A DNA stretch of 20,125 bases from positions 1 to 20,125 of IMG/VR virus record IMGVR_UViG_3300030329_002218. One strand, written 5' to 3'. Positions 6,203 to 13,614 of this stretch are shown piece after piece. Numbering within the stretch: position 1 is the stretch's first letter; every line of letters starts with the position of its first letter. The translations under genes and the position numbers were made by a program. The notes beneath the pieces were generated by a model. It saw only the letters and a program-made list of their open reading frames with translations. It did not search any database and was not told where the DNA came from. Origin of the DNA: a virus.

Positions 6203-6451
6203 ACCCGAATGACTCCCAAGTCGGAAACAAATTTTACCAGCCAACCGAGTATGACTTGGTCTACGATAAGTCCTCCTGCAAGTCGGGCCAAGTCGGGTTG
6301 GTGCCTGCCATCGAGTGGTGGCAGGCTGGTAAATTTCACCACGACCCGAAGTGCTGCTGCTGGGCACCTTTTATCGTCCCCCCTACGGGGGGACTTAAAA
6401 GGTGACCCCTTGGGTGGGTTCCCCCAGCAATCAGCACGAAGGGATTTTGTG
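6203..6451. other. non-coding stretch with short repeats and hairpins
   Basis: About 250 bases with no convincing gene. CAAGTCGG occurs at 6217, 6279 and 6289 and, inverted, as GACTTGG at 6253; the copies at 6279 and 6289 are exactly 10 bases apart, one helical turn. An inverted repeat CCTGCCA / TGGCAGG lies near 6304-6326, and the strong hairpin at 6365-6404 follows. The combination of short spaced repeats and stems just downstream of the helicase gene could mark a replication origin or regulatory site. An open frame through here (6082-6405) has low-complexity composition and no ribosome site. Confidence 0.4.
6365..6404 (+). promoter_or_regulatory. very stable 17-bp hairpin
   Basis: The outer stem CACCTTTTA / TAAAAGGTG (9 bp) and inner stem GTCCCCCC / GGGGGGAC (8 bp) are separated by a small TC/T internal loop and closed by a 3-base loop. 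No T-run follows on either strand, so it is not a standard terminator. It lies 48 bases before the next start codon. It could be an RNase III-type processing site, a transcript barrier, or part of an origin. Confidence 0.65.
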
Positions 6452-6637
6452 ATGAAGCGAGACGAAAAGACAAACGAGGAACCGATGGGGGTTTGTACCA
6501 ACTCACATTGCTTTGAGGACACTTGCCGAGGCGAGTGCTGCCGGGACTACCATTATCAGGCTTTGAGGCTTATCAGGAGAAGGCTTGATGAGGTGAAGAG
6601 GCTTGATGTGCCCATACGAGGCCCAGAAGGGGTGTAG
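6452..6637 (+). CDS. small cysteine-rich protein
   Basis: A 61-residue protein with five cysteines in the N-terminal half, spaced C-x4-C-x4-C-x3-CC (CTNSHCFEDTCRGECC), followed by a basic helix (ALRLIRRRLDEVKRL). The histidines and cysteines could bind a zinc ion, and the helix could contact nucleic acid; no named family comes to mind. I chose ATG 6452 because upstream extension (to 6209) would run through the hairpin region with unlikely composition. The ribosome site is weak (AAGGGA 11 bases upstream). It ends 11 bases before the next gene. Confidence 0.5.
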   Translation: MKRDEKTNEEPMGVCTNSHCFEDTCRGECCRDYHYQALRLIRRRLDEVKRLDVPIRGPEGV

Positions 6638-6648
6638 AAGCGATTATT

Positions 6649-6981
6649 ATGGCTGAGGAGGGTGTTGACACCTATGAGGACCTGAAAGAGGCTTACAGGT
6701 CCATTCTGAGCCTTACAGGAGGGACGGTGCGGTTTGTACTGAATCCGGGTGACGATATACCGTCAGGATTGGCCGACAGTTTGGCCACATGGCCGGGAAT
6801 AGCCGACGACCCTCATTGGAGGAACCACCCACAACTACGGGCTTACATCGAGCGAGGCTGGTTTGGCGGTGGCGGGAAGTGGGTTTACAGGAACAATAAA
6901 CGAGTCTTTTTGAAGGATTATGTGAAATATGAGTTTGATCAGGAAAAACGCTGTTGGAGGCATAGATGTTGCCCAGATTGA
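6649..6981 (+). CDS. hypothetical protein with N-terminal GVDT motif
   Basis: A 110-residue protein of unknown function. It begins with EEGVDTYEDLKEAYRSIL, where GVDT is encoded by the recurring dyad GGTGTTGACACC; the helix after it is amphipathic. The middle has FVLNPGDDIPSGLADSLATW, and the C-terminus is aromatic and basic with two adjacent cysteines (RCCPD). No membrane segment. The N-terminal motif is nearly the same as in the tail of the ribbon-helix-helix protein at 1541, though the two proteins are otherwise unrelated. Its end overlaps the next gene by 53 bases. Confidence 0.6.
   Translation: MAEEGVDTYEDLKEAYRSILSLTGGTVRFVLNPGDDIPSGLADSLATWPGIADDPHWRNHPQLRAYIERGWFGGGGKWVYRNNKRVFLKDYVKYEFDQEKRCWRHRCCPD
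6661..6672 (+). repeat. dyad GGTGTTGACACC near a gene start
   Basis: A member of the GGTGTNNACACC family, codons 5-8 of the gene at 6649 (GVDT). With its flank (CTATGA) it matches the copy at 1670 over 18 bases with one difference. Confidence 0.55.
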
Positions 6982-7123
6982 TGAGTGCGGTGGCGGTGTC
7001 GGAAACCTGAGTGTGGCCGACATAAACAAGAAACTGGACGCATGGCTTGCCAAGCGTGAGGGCAAGGATGTCACTACTTGGACCCAGCGGCACTACGGCA
7101 ACCGAGGCAAGAAAAAGTCTTGA
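6929..7123 (+). CDS. small basic hypothetical protein
   Basis: A 64-residue protein that starts 53 bases inside the previous gene. The N-terminus is glycine-rich (ECGGGVGNLSVADI), followed by a helix (INKKLDAWLAKREGKD) and a basic end (RGKKKS). No motif is recognised. The long overlap makes the exact start uncertain; the in-frame TTG at 6935 and downstream codons are alternatives, and no ribosome site decides. The stop is about 20 bases before the next gene. Confidence 0.5.
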   Translation: MSLIRKNAVGGIDVAQIDECGGGVGNLSVADINKKLDAWLAKREGKDVTTWTQRHYGNRGKKKS

Positions 7124-7142
7124 CAGACCCTATTAGGGGTGA

Positions 7143-7736
7143 TTGCACGGGCTTGTGGGAGGTGTAGACACCAATAAGCCTGCGAAGATAGCCGTAGGCC
7201 AGAAAGGGGCGATAAACCCCCGAAATTTAGCCGTCAGGGACCCGGAGAGGTATCAGGCTGTGGTCACCAGCCTGAAGGAAGGAAACAGCCTTACACAGAC
7301 TGCTGTGGAGTGCGGTGTGGCACGAAATACTGTTGACCGCATCAAGCACGAAAACAAGGACCAGTTGGCCGAGTGGAAGTGGAGGAACTACAACAAACTC
7401 GGCAAGATAATAGCCAAGGGGTTGGATCGGTTGGAAAGCGAGTTTGACTCGGTCCATATCAACTCAGTTGCTTTGCAAATTGGGATTCTTTTGGACAAAA
7501 GATCGATGATTGAGGGCGAATTGGTCGGAAAAGCCCCAGAAAAACAGGTAATTCTGCACGGTGACTTCAATAAACTTCTGGATCAGGTCAAAACTGGTAA
7601 TCTTGATTTGAAATCACCAGACAATGCGAAAACCCCAATAAAAACAGGGGTAATCGACGTTGAGGGTAAGGATCAGGTCCCTGAATCTGGCTCGAAGGGG
7701 GGCGGGGGGGGTGCCAACCCAATTTCAGCCGAGTGA
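7143..7736 (+). CDS. HTH protein, candidate terminase small subunit
   Basis: A 197-residue protein. Residues ~49-70 form a helix-turn-helix (SLTQTAVECGVARNTVDRIK), followed by a long helical region (LAEWKWRNYNKLGKIIAKGL, LDKRSMIEGE). That order, DNA-recognition HTH then oligomerising helices, is typical of terminase small subunits and of HTH regulators with similar N-termini. The C-terminus is low complexity with GGGGG. Its place upstream of the terminase large subunit, with small genes between, fits the first reading but does not prove it. The frame opens with TTG 7143; GTG 7155 is an alternative. The second to fifth codons after GTG hold the GVDT dyad. Confidence 0.6.
   Translation: MHGLVGGVDTNKPAKIAVGQKGAINPRNLAVRDPERYQAVVTSLKEGNSLTQTAVECGVARNTVDRIKHENKDQLAEWKWRNYNKLGKIIAKGLDRLESEFDSVHINSVALQIGILLDKRSMIEGELVGKAPEKQVILHGDFNKLLDQVKTGNLDLKSPDNAKTPIKTGVIDVEGKDQVPESGSKGGGGGANPISAE
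7161..7172 (+). repeat. dyad GGTGTAGACACC near a gene start
   Basis: Identical to the copies at 1670 and 1709 and again read as GVDT, here at codons 7-10 (or 3-6 from GTG 7155) of the HTH gene. A protein bound here would block the start of this gene. Confidence 0.55.
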
Positions 7737-7831
7737 TGCCGAAGTATTTATTCGGGTAAAAAAATATTTTGAAAAGATTCTCCCAACCCCAACCCCACAT
7801 ACACCTTCTTCAGATCATTGAGGGTGGTGAG

Positions 7832-7987
7832 ATGGTTACTGGGGCTGTTGCGTACCGTGTGGGGAGTGACCAATTTAGAGTTGGCTTAAAAAGCCGCCAT
7901 GAGCCAGAGGAGGCTCGTTGTCGTATTCATGGTTGGCTTGAAGAGGTGGTGGGAATGGAACACTCATGGTGTCACAGCAAAAGTTAG
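7832..7987 (+). CDS. small hypothetical protein
   Basis: A 51-residue protein with no recognised motif (AYRVGSDQFRVGLKSRHEPE, then RIHGWLEEVVGMEHSWC). I chose ATG 7832, preceded by GAGGGTGGTGAG; the frame is open back to TTG 7769 but the added residues are proline/histidine-rich and lie in an A/T-rich non-coding-looking stretch. It overlaps the next gene by 22 bases. The ~95 bases before it (7737-7831) hold only a weak CCGAA/TTCGG stem and A-runs. Confidence 0.45.
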   Translation: MVTGAVAYRVGSDQFRVGLKSRHEPEEARCRIHGWLEEVVGMEHSWCHSKS

Positions 7988-8334
7988 CGAAGGACTTGGG
8001 GGTTACTGCCCGTGAGTTGGGGAGAAAGCGTGAGAGGCTTTTGGAGGGTTTCCATTACGAGCCATCGGGGAGGACCTATTCGTGGACCCCTCATGGGGTG
8101 GATCAGGTGATGTTTGACATGGGTTTGGTGCCCACCCCTCCTTCCCATGCTGCTGAGGTGTATGGGAGGATTCCGAGGAACCGGAGGCTTGTGGGGGCGA
8201 AGATCGAGGGGACTGACCAGTTTGTGAAGGTGCGTGACAATTCCATGTACTGCAAAAACTTTAGTTTTCCGGTGAGGTGGGACGGCAATGGTTTTTATGC
8301 CATGAGGCATCCGAGGTTTAAAGGCAAGTTGTGA
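7966..8334 (+). CDS. hypothetical protein with possible HTH N-terminus
   Basis: A 122-residue basic protein. The N-terminal 30 residues (VSQQKLAKDLGVTARELGRK) look like a helix-turn-helix of the kind that reads short DNA sites. The following GFHYEPSGRTYSWTPHGVDQV could be a wing. The C-terminal half (FVKVRDNSMYCKNFSFPVRW) is beta-rich and ends in a basic tail. It could be a regulator or a DNA-binding packaging helper; I do not recognise a family. It is coupled to the next gene by a GTGA overlap. Confidence 0.55.
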   Translation: MVSQQKLAKDLGVTARELGRKRERLLEGFHYEPSGRTYSWTPHGVDQVMFDMGLVPTPPSHAAEVYGRIPRNRRLVGAKIEGTDQFVKVRDNSMYCKNFSFPVRWDGNGFYAMRHPRFKGKL

Positions 8335-8537
8335 TTGAGGAGCAGAAGCAGGATCAGCTATATGAGACCTTGTCCAAGGTGGTTGAGAGGTACATGGACG
8401 AGTTTGACATGACTTATGTTTCGGTAATTGGGTGTCTGGAGGTGTTGAAGGTTACCTTGGCTTGGGAGTCGTTTGAGGCTGACGAGGAGGATGATGACGA
8501 TGAGGGGGAGGAGTGGAAGATTGTTGTAGATGAGTGA
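8331..8537 (+). CDS. small acidic hypothetical protein
   Basis: A 68-residue protein read from GTG 8331, which overlaps the previous stop (GTGA). The N-terminal two thirds are a long helix pair (YETLSKVVERYMDEFD, SVIGCLEVLKVTLAWE) and the rest is very acidic (ADEEDDDDEGEEW). The acidic tail could mimic DNA or keep a binding surface soluble. No family is recognised with confidence. It overlaps the next gene by 8 bases, in the same tight series of small genes. Confidence 0.55.
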   Translation: MIEEQKQDQLYETLSKVVERYMDEFDMTYVSVIGCLEVLKVTLAWESFEADEEDDDDEGEEWKIVVDE

Positions 8538-8829
8538 AATGGATTTCAAGACAGACATGGCTAGGGAGGCGATGTTGCAGGCCCGAAGGAACTTGTTGGT
8601 GTTTGACAAGAAGCAGCAGGATTATGGGAGCAAGAACATTGCTTCATGGGGGACCAAGCGGCAGGACATGTTTGGTGTCCTGACGAGGATAAAGGACAAG
8701 GTCCACAGGATTGCGAATTTATTGGAGAGTGAAGGCGACCCCAACAACGAGTCCATTCAGGACAACTGCATGGACATCGCAAACTACGGGTTGATATTAA
8801 GTTTATTAAACGAAGACAAATGGAGGTGA
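8530..8829 (+). CDS. DUF1599-type protein (nucleotide modification associated domain 1)
   Basis: A 99-residue all-helical protein. It has KKQQDYGSKNIASWG at ~27-41, then a helix GVLTRIKDKVHRIANLL and DPNNESIQDNCMDIANYGLI, which together match my memory of DUF1599 (nucleotide modification associated domain 1), a MazG-like helical family common in phages. The acidic pairs (NESIQD, MDIANY) are where a metal-binding site of such enzymes would lie. A role in nucleotide pool control or base modification is suggested by the family's name and associations; no activity has been shown by this sequence. It starts 8 bases inside the previous gene. Confidence 0.75.
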   Translation: MSEMDFKTDMAREAMLQARRNLLVFDKKQQDYGSKNIASWGTKRQDMFGVLTRIKDKVHRIANLLESEGDPNNESIQDNCMDIANYGLILSLLNEDKWR

Positions 8830-8832
8830 AAT

Positions 8833-9249
8833 TTGACAAGAAAAGCGTTCGATCCTTCCCTGTATCGGGCAAACGATGCGAAGGGCAAGGGAGCGGTCAT
8901 GGCGCATTTACAGAAGGAGGGTTCCTATGTGAATGCTGCGGAGGACAAGGGGCATGATGTCAGGGAACTGGCACTCAGGCACCACGAAGTGGAAGTTCGA
9001 TCCGGTTGGACCGGAGCGAAATTCCCCTTCCCCACCATACACATCCCTTATCGGAAAAAGAGGTTAATGGGCAAGCCGTTTACATACTGGGTTTTGAATT
9101 ATGAATGCACACATGCCATGACGATTGATAGTGATGCCATTGCTGACAGTCCGGTGGTGAGTGTGGCCAACAAGTATGTCCCTGACGGGACTGAGGAGTT
9201 TTATGATATTCCGACCGAGTTGTTCAGGGAGGTTAAGTTGAACAAGTGA
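8833..9249 (+). CDS. conserved phage protein of unknown function
   Basis: A 138-residue protein that starts at TTG 8833, clearly set by GGAGGTGA seven bases upstream. The middle holds FPFPTIHIPYRKKRLMGKPF followed by a tryptophan-centred strand and DSDAIADSPVVSVANKYV, predicting a mixed alpha/beta fold. No motif is recognised. It ends in a GTGA overlap with the terminase large subunit gene, so the two are coupled; a packaging accessory role is plausible from position only. Confidence 0.6.
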   Translation: MTRKAFDPSLYRANDAKGKGAVMAHLQKEGSYVNAAEDKGHDVRELALRHHEVEVRSGWTGAKFPFPTIHIPYRKKRLMGKPFTYWVLNYECTHAMTIDSDAIADSPVVSVANKYVPDGTEEFYDIPTELFREVKLNK

Positions 9250-10859
9250 AGCACCCCGTTCTTCAGGACCTTGATGCCGACACCGTTGCCCAGATTAAGG
9301 AGCAGTATGGTGAGGAGCAGGGCACTCACCTGATAGAGAACGTCCTGAAGCCTGCACGGGCAGAGATTATACGGCAGGAGGAGGATGATGCTTATTACAA
9401 CGGATATATTCCTGATCATTGGAAGGATGCGGACGACTTATTAAGGAGTTATGATCACCTGTTGATAAGTGGGGGCAACCGGAGTGGCAAGACGAGTTAT
9501 AGTTGCAGGAAACTTGTTGATGTGATGGTCACCAAGCCCAAGGCCAAGGTGGTGGCGTTTAGCATGACCAACCAGAGTAGTGTGCGTGACCTTCAGCCTG
9601 CGGTTTACAAGTATCTGCCAAACGAGTTCAAGGGCAGGAAGAAGATGGGCAAGGTGGGGAACATTAGCTACACCCAGAAGAACGGGTTTACCAATGCGAG
9701 CTTCGTGCTGCCCAATGGGAGTCAATGCTTCTTCCATTATTACGAGCAGAGGTCCGATATTTTGGAGGGGATGGAGGCAGATTTGATCTACTGTGATGAG
9801 CTAGTGCCTGCATCGCTTGTGGAGACAGCAGTCTACCGCTTGGTCACACGGAAGGGGAAGCTAATCATTGCGGCCACCCCGATAACAGGCTGGACCCCGG
9901 TCGTGAATAAATTCATGGCCGGGGCGAAGCCGTTGCAGACTGTTGAGTCACCGTTGCTGCCTGATTCGGTCAACGTGCCGGGGTGTCCGGTTGGCACCAT
10001 GCCGTATACGATGGAGTGCATGGACCCCGGTTGTGCCGTGATCTTTTTTCACACCTCGATGAACCCGTATAATCCATATGACCAGATGGAGAGGGTGCTG
10101 ACGGGTGAGAGTTCCACGCAGATCAAGATCAGGGCATATGGGTGGTGTGACCGGACGAGCAACACATGGTTTCCGAAGTTTGGGAAGGACCACATTATCG
10201 ACCCTGCAAAAGTGCCAACGGATGGGACAAACTACATGGTTGCCGACCCTCATGGGGCACGGTCTTGGTATATCCTTTGGCTGCGGGTGTGCATTGTGGA
10301 CGGTGAGGAGAAATATTTTGTCTACAGGGAGTATCCTGACATGCCCGCCTATGGTGAGTGGGCTATTGGGGGTGACGATATGTCTGGGAAGGTTGGACCG
10401 GCCCAGAAGCCGGTTGGGACTGGTCACACGATGTATAAGGAGTTGATCGGGGAGCTTGAGGGGGATGAGGAGATTGAGGAGCGATATATAGACCCCCGTG
10501 CCGGTGGCAGCAAGGCGATGACCGATGATGGGGTGACCTTGATTGAGAGGATGGCATACGATGAACCGGCGATGTATTTTACCCCCGCCCCCGGAATACA
10601 CATCGAGCAGGGAGTGGGGGTTATCAATGATGCGCTGGACTACAACATTGATGATGCGGTGACGAGTGTGAACCAGCCGAAGTTGTATATATCAAGCGAG
10701 TGCAAGAACACGATAGCCTGCATGACTGAGGCGAGTGCGGCGGGAGGGGAGAGGAATGCATTCAAGGACCCGATAGACTGCCTGCGGTATCTTTTGACAT
10801 CAAACCCGATGCATGTGACTGACAAGACATGGAAAGCGGTGGGGGGAGGCACTTATTGA
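9246..10859 (+). CDS. terL: terminase large subunit
   Basis: A 537-residue packaging motor protein. The N-terminal ATPase has Walker A SGGNRSGKT (K82) and Walker B DLIYCDE (D184 with catalytic E185), then an IIAATP coupling motif. The C-terminal nuclease region shows spaced acidic residues in YMVADPHGA (D334), YIDPRAGG (D416) and KDPIDCLRYLL (D508, D511), as expected for the RNase H-like nuclease that cuts concatemers. It would dock on the portal and pump DNA into the procapsid. GTG 9246 overlaps the previous stop. Length is normal for the family. It is followed by two small genes and the portal gene, a standard packaging order. Confidence 0.93.
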   Translation: MKHPVLQDLDADTVAQIKEQYGEEQGTHLIENVLKPARAEIIRQEEDDAYYNGYIPDHWKDADDLLRSYDHLLISGGNRSGKTSYSCRKLVDVMVTKPKAKVVAFSMTNQSSVRDLQPAVYKYLPNEFKGRKKMGKVGNISYTQKNGFTNASFVLPNGSQCFFHYYEQRSDILEGMEADLIYCDELVPASLVETAVYRLVTRKGKLIIAATPITGWTPVVNKFMAGAKPLQTVESPLLPDSVNVPGCPVGTMPYTMECMDPGCAVIFFHTSMNPYNPYDQMERVLTGESSTQIKIRAYGWCDRTSNTWFPKFGKDHIIDPAKVPTDGTNYMVADPHGARSWYILWLRVCIVDGEEKYFVYREYPDMPAYGEWAIGGDDMSGKVGPAQKPVGTGHTMYKELIGELEGDEEIEERYIDPRAGGSKAMTDDGVTLIERMAYDEPAMYFTPAPGIHIEQGVGVINDALDYNIDDAVTSVNQPKLYISSECKNTIACMTEASAAGGERNAFKDPIDCLRYLLTSNPMHVTDKTWKAVGGGTY

Positions 10860-11029
10860 TGATGGACGACTTATGCCCACCTGAAGAGGGTGTTGATTTC
10901 TGGAAGAGGGAGGTGGTCAACTGGATGATGGACTTGGCCAAGCAGCAAACGGAGATTTTGAATGCCCTCAACGAGTTGAGGGACGAGGTCCGAAGGGAAG
11001 GAAAGGGGCGCAACGATGAGGGTGAATAG
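10859..11029 (+). CDS. small helical hypothetical protein
   Basis: A 56-residue protein whose ATG overlaps the stop of the terminase gene (TGATG). From residue ~13 it is one long amphipathic helix (FWKREVVNWMMDLAKQQTEI, then LNALNELRDEVRREGK), probably a coiled coil. The N-terminal EEGVDFW partly resembles the GVDT motif of other proteins, but the DNA dyad is not kept. It overlaps the next gene by 14 bases. Position between terminase and portal suggests an accessory packaging role. Confidence 0.55.
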   Translation: MMDDLCPPEEGVDFWKREVVNWMMDLAKQQTEILNALNELRDEVRREGKGRNDEGE

Positions 11030-11225
11030 CTACCCACCCCTGTTGAGTCTTTCCGAGGCAGCGGAGTTGACCGGATTGTCGAAGGAGTATTTAACCAAGC
11101 TGAGGCGCAATGGCATCTTGAAGACCTATACGCTTCAGGGCGGGGACAAGGGTTCCCCCCGCTATAAGATATTTAGGGACCACTTACTTGAACACACAGG
11201 ATTGAGAACAAAAAATGAAAAATGA
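11016..11225 (+). CDS. excisionase-type helix-turn-helix protein
   Basis: A 69-residue protein with one excisionase/MerR-like HTH: LLSLSEAAELTGLSKEYLTK, then LRRNGILKTYTLQ and a wing GSPRYKIFRDHLLEH. It would bind DNA; it may be a regulator of the late genes or a packaging specificity factor. It lies between terminase and portal, an odd place for a regulator, and overlaps both neighbours (14 and 11 bases). This is the second protein of this fold in the window after the one ending at 2180. Confidence 0.65.
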   Translation: MRVNSYPPLLSLSEAAELTGLSKEYLTKLRRNGILKTYTLQGGDKGSPRYKIFRDHLLEHTGLRTKNEK

Positions 11226-13308
11226 AACCGAAGACCACTTGGTCCATCACAAGGATAAGGTGGATATAGATGACCTGACTTTTGAGTACCGCAGAAGTTT
11301 AACTGACGGTCATGCGCTAGAACGGATACAGCAGGCAGATGACGTTCGTTATGCGAGGTGGAACTCGCAAACGGATGACTTTAAGAAACATGCTAGTGCG
11401 ATGACCGAGGGTACTCAGCCATTCCCCTTCGAGGGGGCGGCAGACAACAGGATCAGGCTTGCCGACGAAACCATCAACCAACTTGTGGCGACCCTGATGA
11501 ACGGGTTCCAAAAGGCGCAGTTGAAGGTGGGGGCAACGGAGTCCAACGACACCGAGGCTGCGGCGAGCATGAACACGTTGATGCGTTGGTTGATCGGCAC
11601 GAAGTTATACCATGAGATGAGGCGTGAAGCTGAACTCATGGCACAATATTCGATGCAGTACGGTTGGTCGGCAATGTTTGTGGGCTGGGAGCAGCAACAA
11701 CAGATGATGCCGATGAAGGTGACGCTTGAGCAGATCGTTGAAATGGCTCAAGCTGATCCAGCCTTCGCAGACTTTCCAAGGATGATACTTGACCCGGAGC
11801 AGGAGTCGGTGGTGACCGACATGCTGATCACTCAGGTGGACATGAAGCGGCGACCGGCGAAGAAGGTTATAAGGGAGTTAAGGGAAACCGGGGAGAGTTC
11901 GATCCCGGTGGAGTATACTGTGGCCAACAAGCCGTTGATGGTTGCTTGCCGTCCTTATGACGAGATCAGTTTCCCCCCTGAAACAACAACCCTGCAAAAA
12001 GCACGGGTTATATTCCGCAAGCAGTATATGTCCGAGGTTGAACTGCGAAGCATGATCAACGACGACGACTGGAGTAGCGACTGGGTGGATGAGGTTATAA
12101 AGACGACCGGTAGATCGAGCGACTTTAGCGACATCACCACCAGCAAGTCTGCATTGAATCCTGACTCCATAGATAGGCGGGACAACTTGGTGGAGGTGGT
12201 GTGGGCTTACACCAAGCAATTAAATGAGCAGGGGGTGCCTGCTGTGTATTGCACGGTGTTCGCACCATTGGTTCAGCGTGATGCCTTGGGCAAGGCGTTG
12301 TATGCGAAGCATGAGATGCTGGACTACAACCATTGCCGGTATCCGTTTGTGGAGTTCAAGCGTGAGGTGATCAAGCGCAGGGTGATTGAGAGTCGCCCGA
12401 TAACTGAAGTGATTGGAAGCTACCAGACGTTCCTTAAAAACCAGATTGACTCGATCATGGATCGGACCTCGTTTGAGACGTTGCCTGCCATTGAGGTGAA
12501 CAAGAGGTTGGGCTTGGTTAACAAGATTGGGCCTGCGGTTCAGTTGCCGGTCACCAAGGCTGGGGATTATTCGTTTATGAAGCCACCGGCAGGGGTGCCC
12601 AGTACGGCATTTGAAACGATAGCCTTTATTGAGAAGGCAGTTGCCAAGTATTTCGGTTTGACACACCCCGACATACCCCCGCAGATGACGATGATGACGC
12701 AGCAGTCGATGATGAACAACTGGTTGACGGTGTGGACCGAGATATACCAGATGATGTTCCAGTTGACGTTGCAGTATCTGGATGATGAAGACTTGATGAA
12801 GGTGACCGGGGCACAGGTGCCCATTAACCGGGACAAGGAGATGCCCGACTTTGTGCTGAAGTTTGATGTGAGTGATTTGGATCAGGATTACGTCCTGAAG
12901 AAGATGGAGATCATTGCACAGCAACTGGTGCCATTGGATGTGGGTGGCTCAATCGAGCGAAATGCATTGATTGAAAAACTGGTCAGGTCGATTTCGCCTG
13001 ATTTCGCTGATGAGATACTGACCGACCAGAAGAGTGCATCGCAAAGGATGTACAACGAGGTCAAGGGCGAGATGGGCGGCATGATGTTGGGCTTTGAACC
13101 TAACTACACCGAGAACGATCCAAGTGCTGGCACCAAGCTGCAATATGCACAGGAGATTAGCCAACGGAACCCGAAGGTGCAGGAGGCTGCGGAGAAGGAT
13201 GAGTTGTTCAGTCAACTGATCCAGAACTATATGCAGAATCTGCAAATGAGCGTGACGCAAGAGCAGAACGCTCAGATCGGACGCATCGGGGTCCAACCCG
13301 TAACATGA
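11215..13308 (+). CDS. portal protein
   Basis: A 697-residue protein directly after the terminase group, long for a portal but normal for podovirus-like phages. Supporting features are the N-terminal helical region, GAADNRIRLADETINQLVA and the following helices, repeated aromatic and acidic strands of the wing/clip region (VVWAYTKQLNEQGVPAVYCT), and a long helical C-terminus rich in methionine and glutamine that could form the crown or barrel (QLIQNYMQNLQMSVTQEQNA). As a dodecamer it would form the DNA channel at one vertex and bind terminase. The start overlaps the HTH gene by 11 bases. The call rests on position, size and pattern; I did not have a profile search. Confidence 0.85.
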   Translation: MKNETEDHLVHHKDKVDIDDLTFEYRRSLTDGHALERIQQADDVRYARWNSQTDDFKKHASAMTEGTQPFPFEGAADNRIRLADETINQLVATLMNGFQKAQLKVGATESNDTEAAASMNTLMRWLIGTKLYHEMRREAELMAQYSMQYGWSAMFVGWEQQQQMMPMKVTLEQIVEMAQADPAFADFPRMILDPEQESVVTDMLITQVDMKRRPAKKVIRELRETGESSIPVEYTVANKPLMVACRPYDEISFPPETTTLQKARVIFRKQYMSEVELRSMINDDDWSSDWVDEVIKTTGRSSDFSDITTSKSALNPDSIDRRDNLVEVVWAYTKQLNEQGVPAVYCTVFAPLVQRDALGKALYAKHEMLDYNHCRYPFVEFKREVIKRRVIESRPITEVIGSYQTFLKNQIDSIMDRTSFETLPAIEVNKRLGLVNKIGPAVQLPVTKAGDYSFMKPPAGVPSTAFETIAFIEKAVAKYFGLTHPDIPPQMTMMTQQSMMNNWLTVWTEIYQMMFQLTLQYLDDEDLMKVTGAQVPINRDKEMPDFVLKFDVSDLDQDYVLKKMEIIAQQLVPLDVGGSIERNALIEKLVRSISPDFADEILTDQKSASQRMYNEVKGEMGGMMLGFEPNYTENDPSAGTKLQYAQEISQRNPKVQEAAEKDELFSQLIQNYMQNLQMSVTQEQNAQIGRIGVQPVT

Positions 13309-13526
13309 ACCCAGACGATCTAATCACATTCGGATTCAAGGAGAGGAGTGCCCTTTACGAGGCCACAATGCGGCACCTAGAGGCTTTTATCGAGGGAGAG
13401 GTCCTTGCGGTGCAGGACAGGGAAAACATCGGTGAGGGGCGAATACACACATCGGGAAGGCTGGCGGGTCTTTCTGACTTTCGGGATCACCTCAACTTCT
13501 TGAGGGAACAGGCCCAGAGGAATTAG
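13305..13526 (+). CDS. small hypothetical protein after portal
   Basis: A 73-residue protein with an ATGA overlap with the portal stop. It is mainly helical (LYEATMRHLEAFIEGEVLAV, then SDFRDHLNFLREQAQRN) with a short glycine-rich loop (GEGRIHTSGRLAG) between. No family is recognised with certainty; small proteins of this kind often follow the portal gene in podovirus-like genomes. It is the last gene of this + strand unit, and the bidirectional terminator follows 45 bases later. Confidence 0.6.
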   Translation: MNPDDLITFGFKERSALYEATMRHLEAFIEGEVLAVQDRENIGEGRIHTSGRLAGLSDFRDHLNFLREQAQRN

Positions 13527-13568
13527 TCGGCTGGTTTGGTTGGTTAGTTAGTCTGAGTGGTGCCGACT
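13525..13568. repeat. inverted repeat flanking a reversed TAAC run
   Basis: AGTCGGC (13525-13531) and GCCGACT (13562-13568) are 7-bp inverted repeats. They enclose GGTTGGTTAGTTAGTC, the reverse complement of a TAAC run. No start codon of a gene on the - strand follows it in the sense seen elsewhere, so here the element may act in termination or be a remnant. Confidence 0.45.
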
Positions 13569-13571
13569 GAA

Positions 13572-13604
13572 AACCCCCTCCCTTTCAGACCAAGGGAGGG
13601 GGTT
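13572..13604. terminator. bidirectional intrinsic terminator
   Basis: A perfect 13-bp G/C-rich stem (13572-13584 with 13592-13604) with a 7-base loop. On the + strand it is followed by a T-rich GCTTGTTTACTT; on the - strand the stem is followed by TTTTCAG counting the closing A/T pairs. It lies between convergent genes ending at 13526 (+) and 13615 (-) and would stop both. Confidence 0.85.
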
Positions 13605-13614
13605 GCTTGTTTAC

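Noticed and set aside
6082-6405. A 107-codon + strand open frame across the hairpin region
   Set aside because: Starts inside the previous gene, no ribosome site, and its end is a strong hairpin; parts are low complexity. Kept as non-coding, with some doubt.
7120-7125. TTGACA before the HTH gene as a promoter
   Set aside because: No TATAAT-like sequence at the right distance.
7739-7755. CCGAA/TTCGG stem as a terminator after the HTH gene
   Set aside because: Only 5 bp and followed by A rather than T on the + strand; too weak.
9948-10601. A 217-codon open frame on the - strand inside the terminase gene
   Set aside because: Antisense to the terminase nuclease region with conserved motifs on the + strand; composition is proline/arginine/histidine-rich.
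12220-12924. A 234-codon open frame on the - strand inside the portal gene
   Set aside because: Antisense to a strong gene, histidine- and leucine-rich, no leader or TAAC element; a coding-bias shadow.
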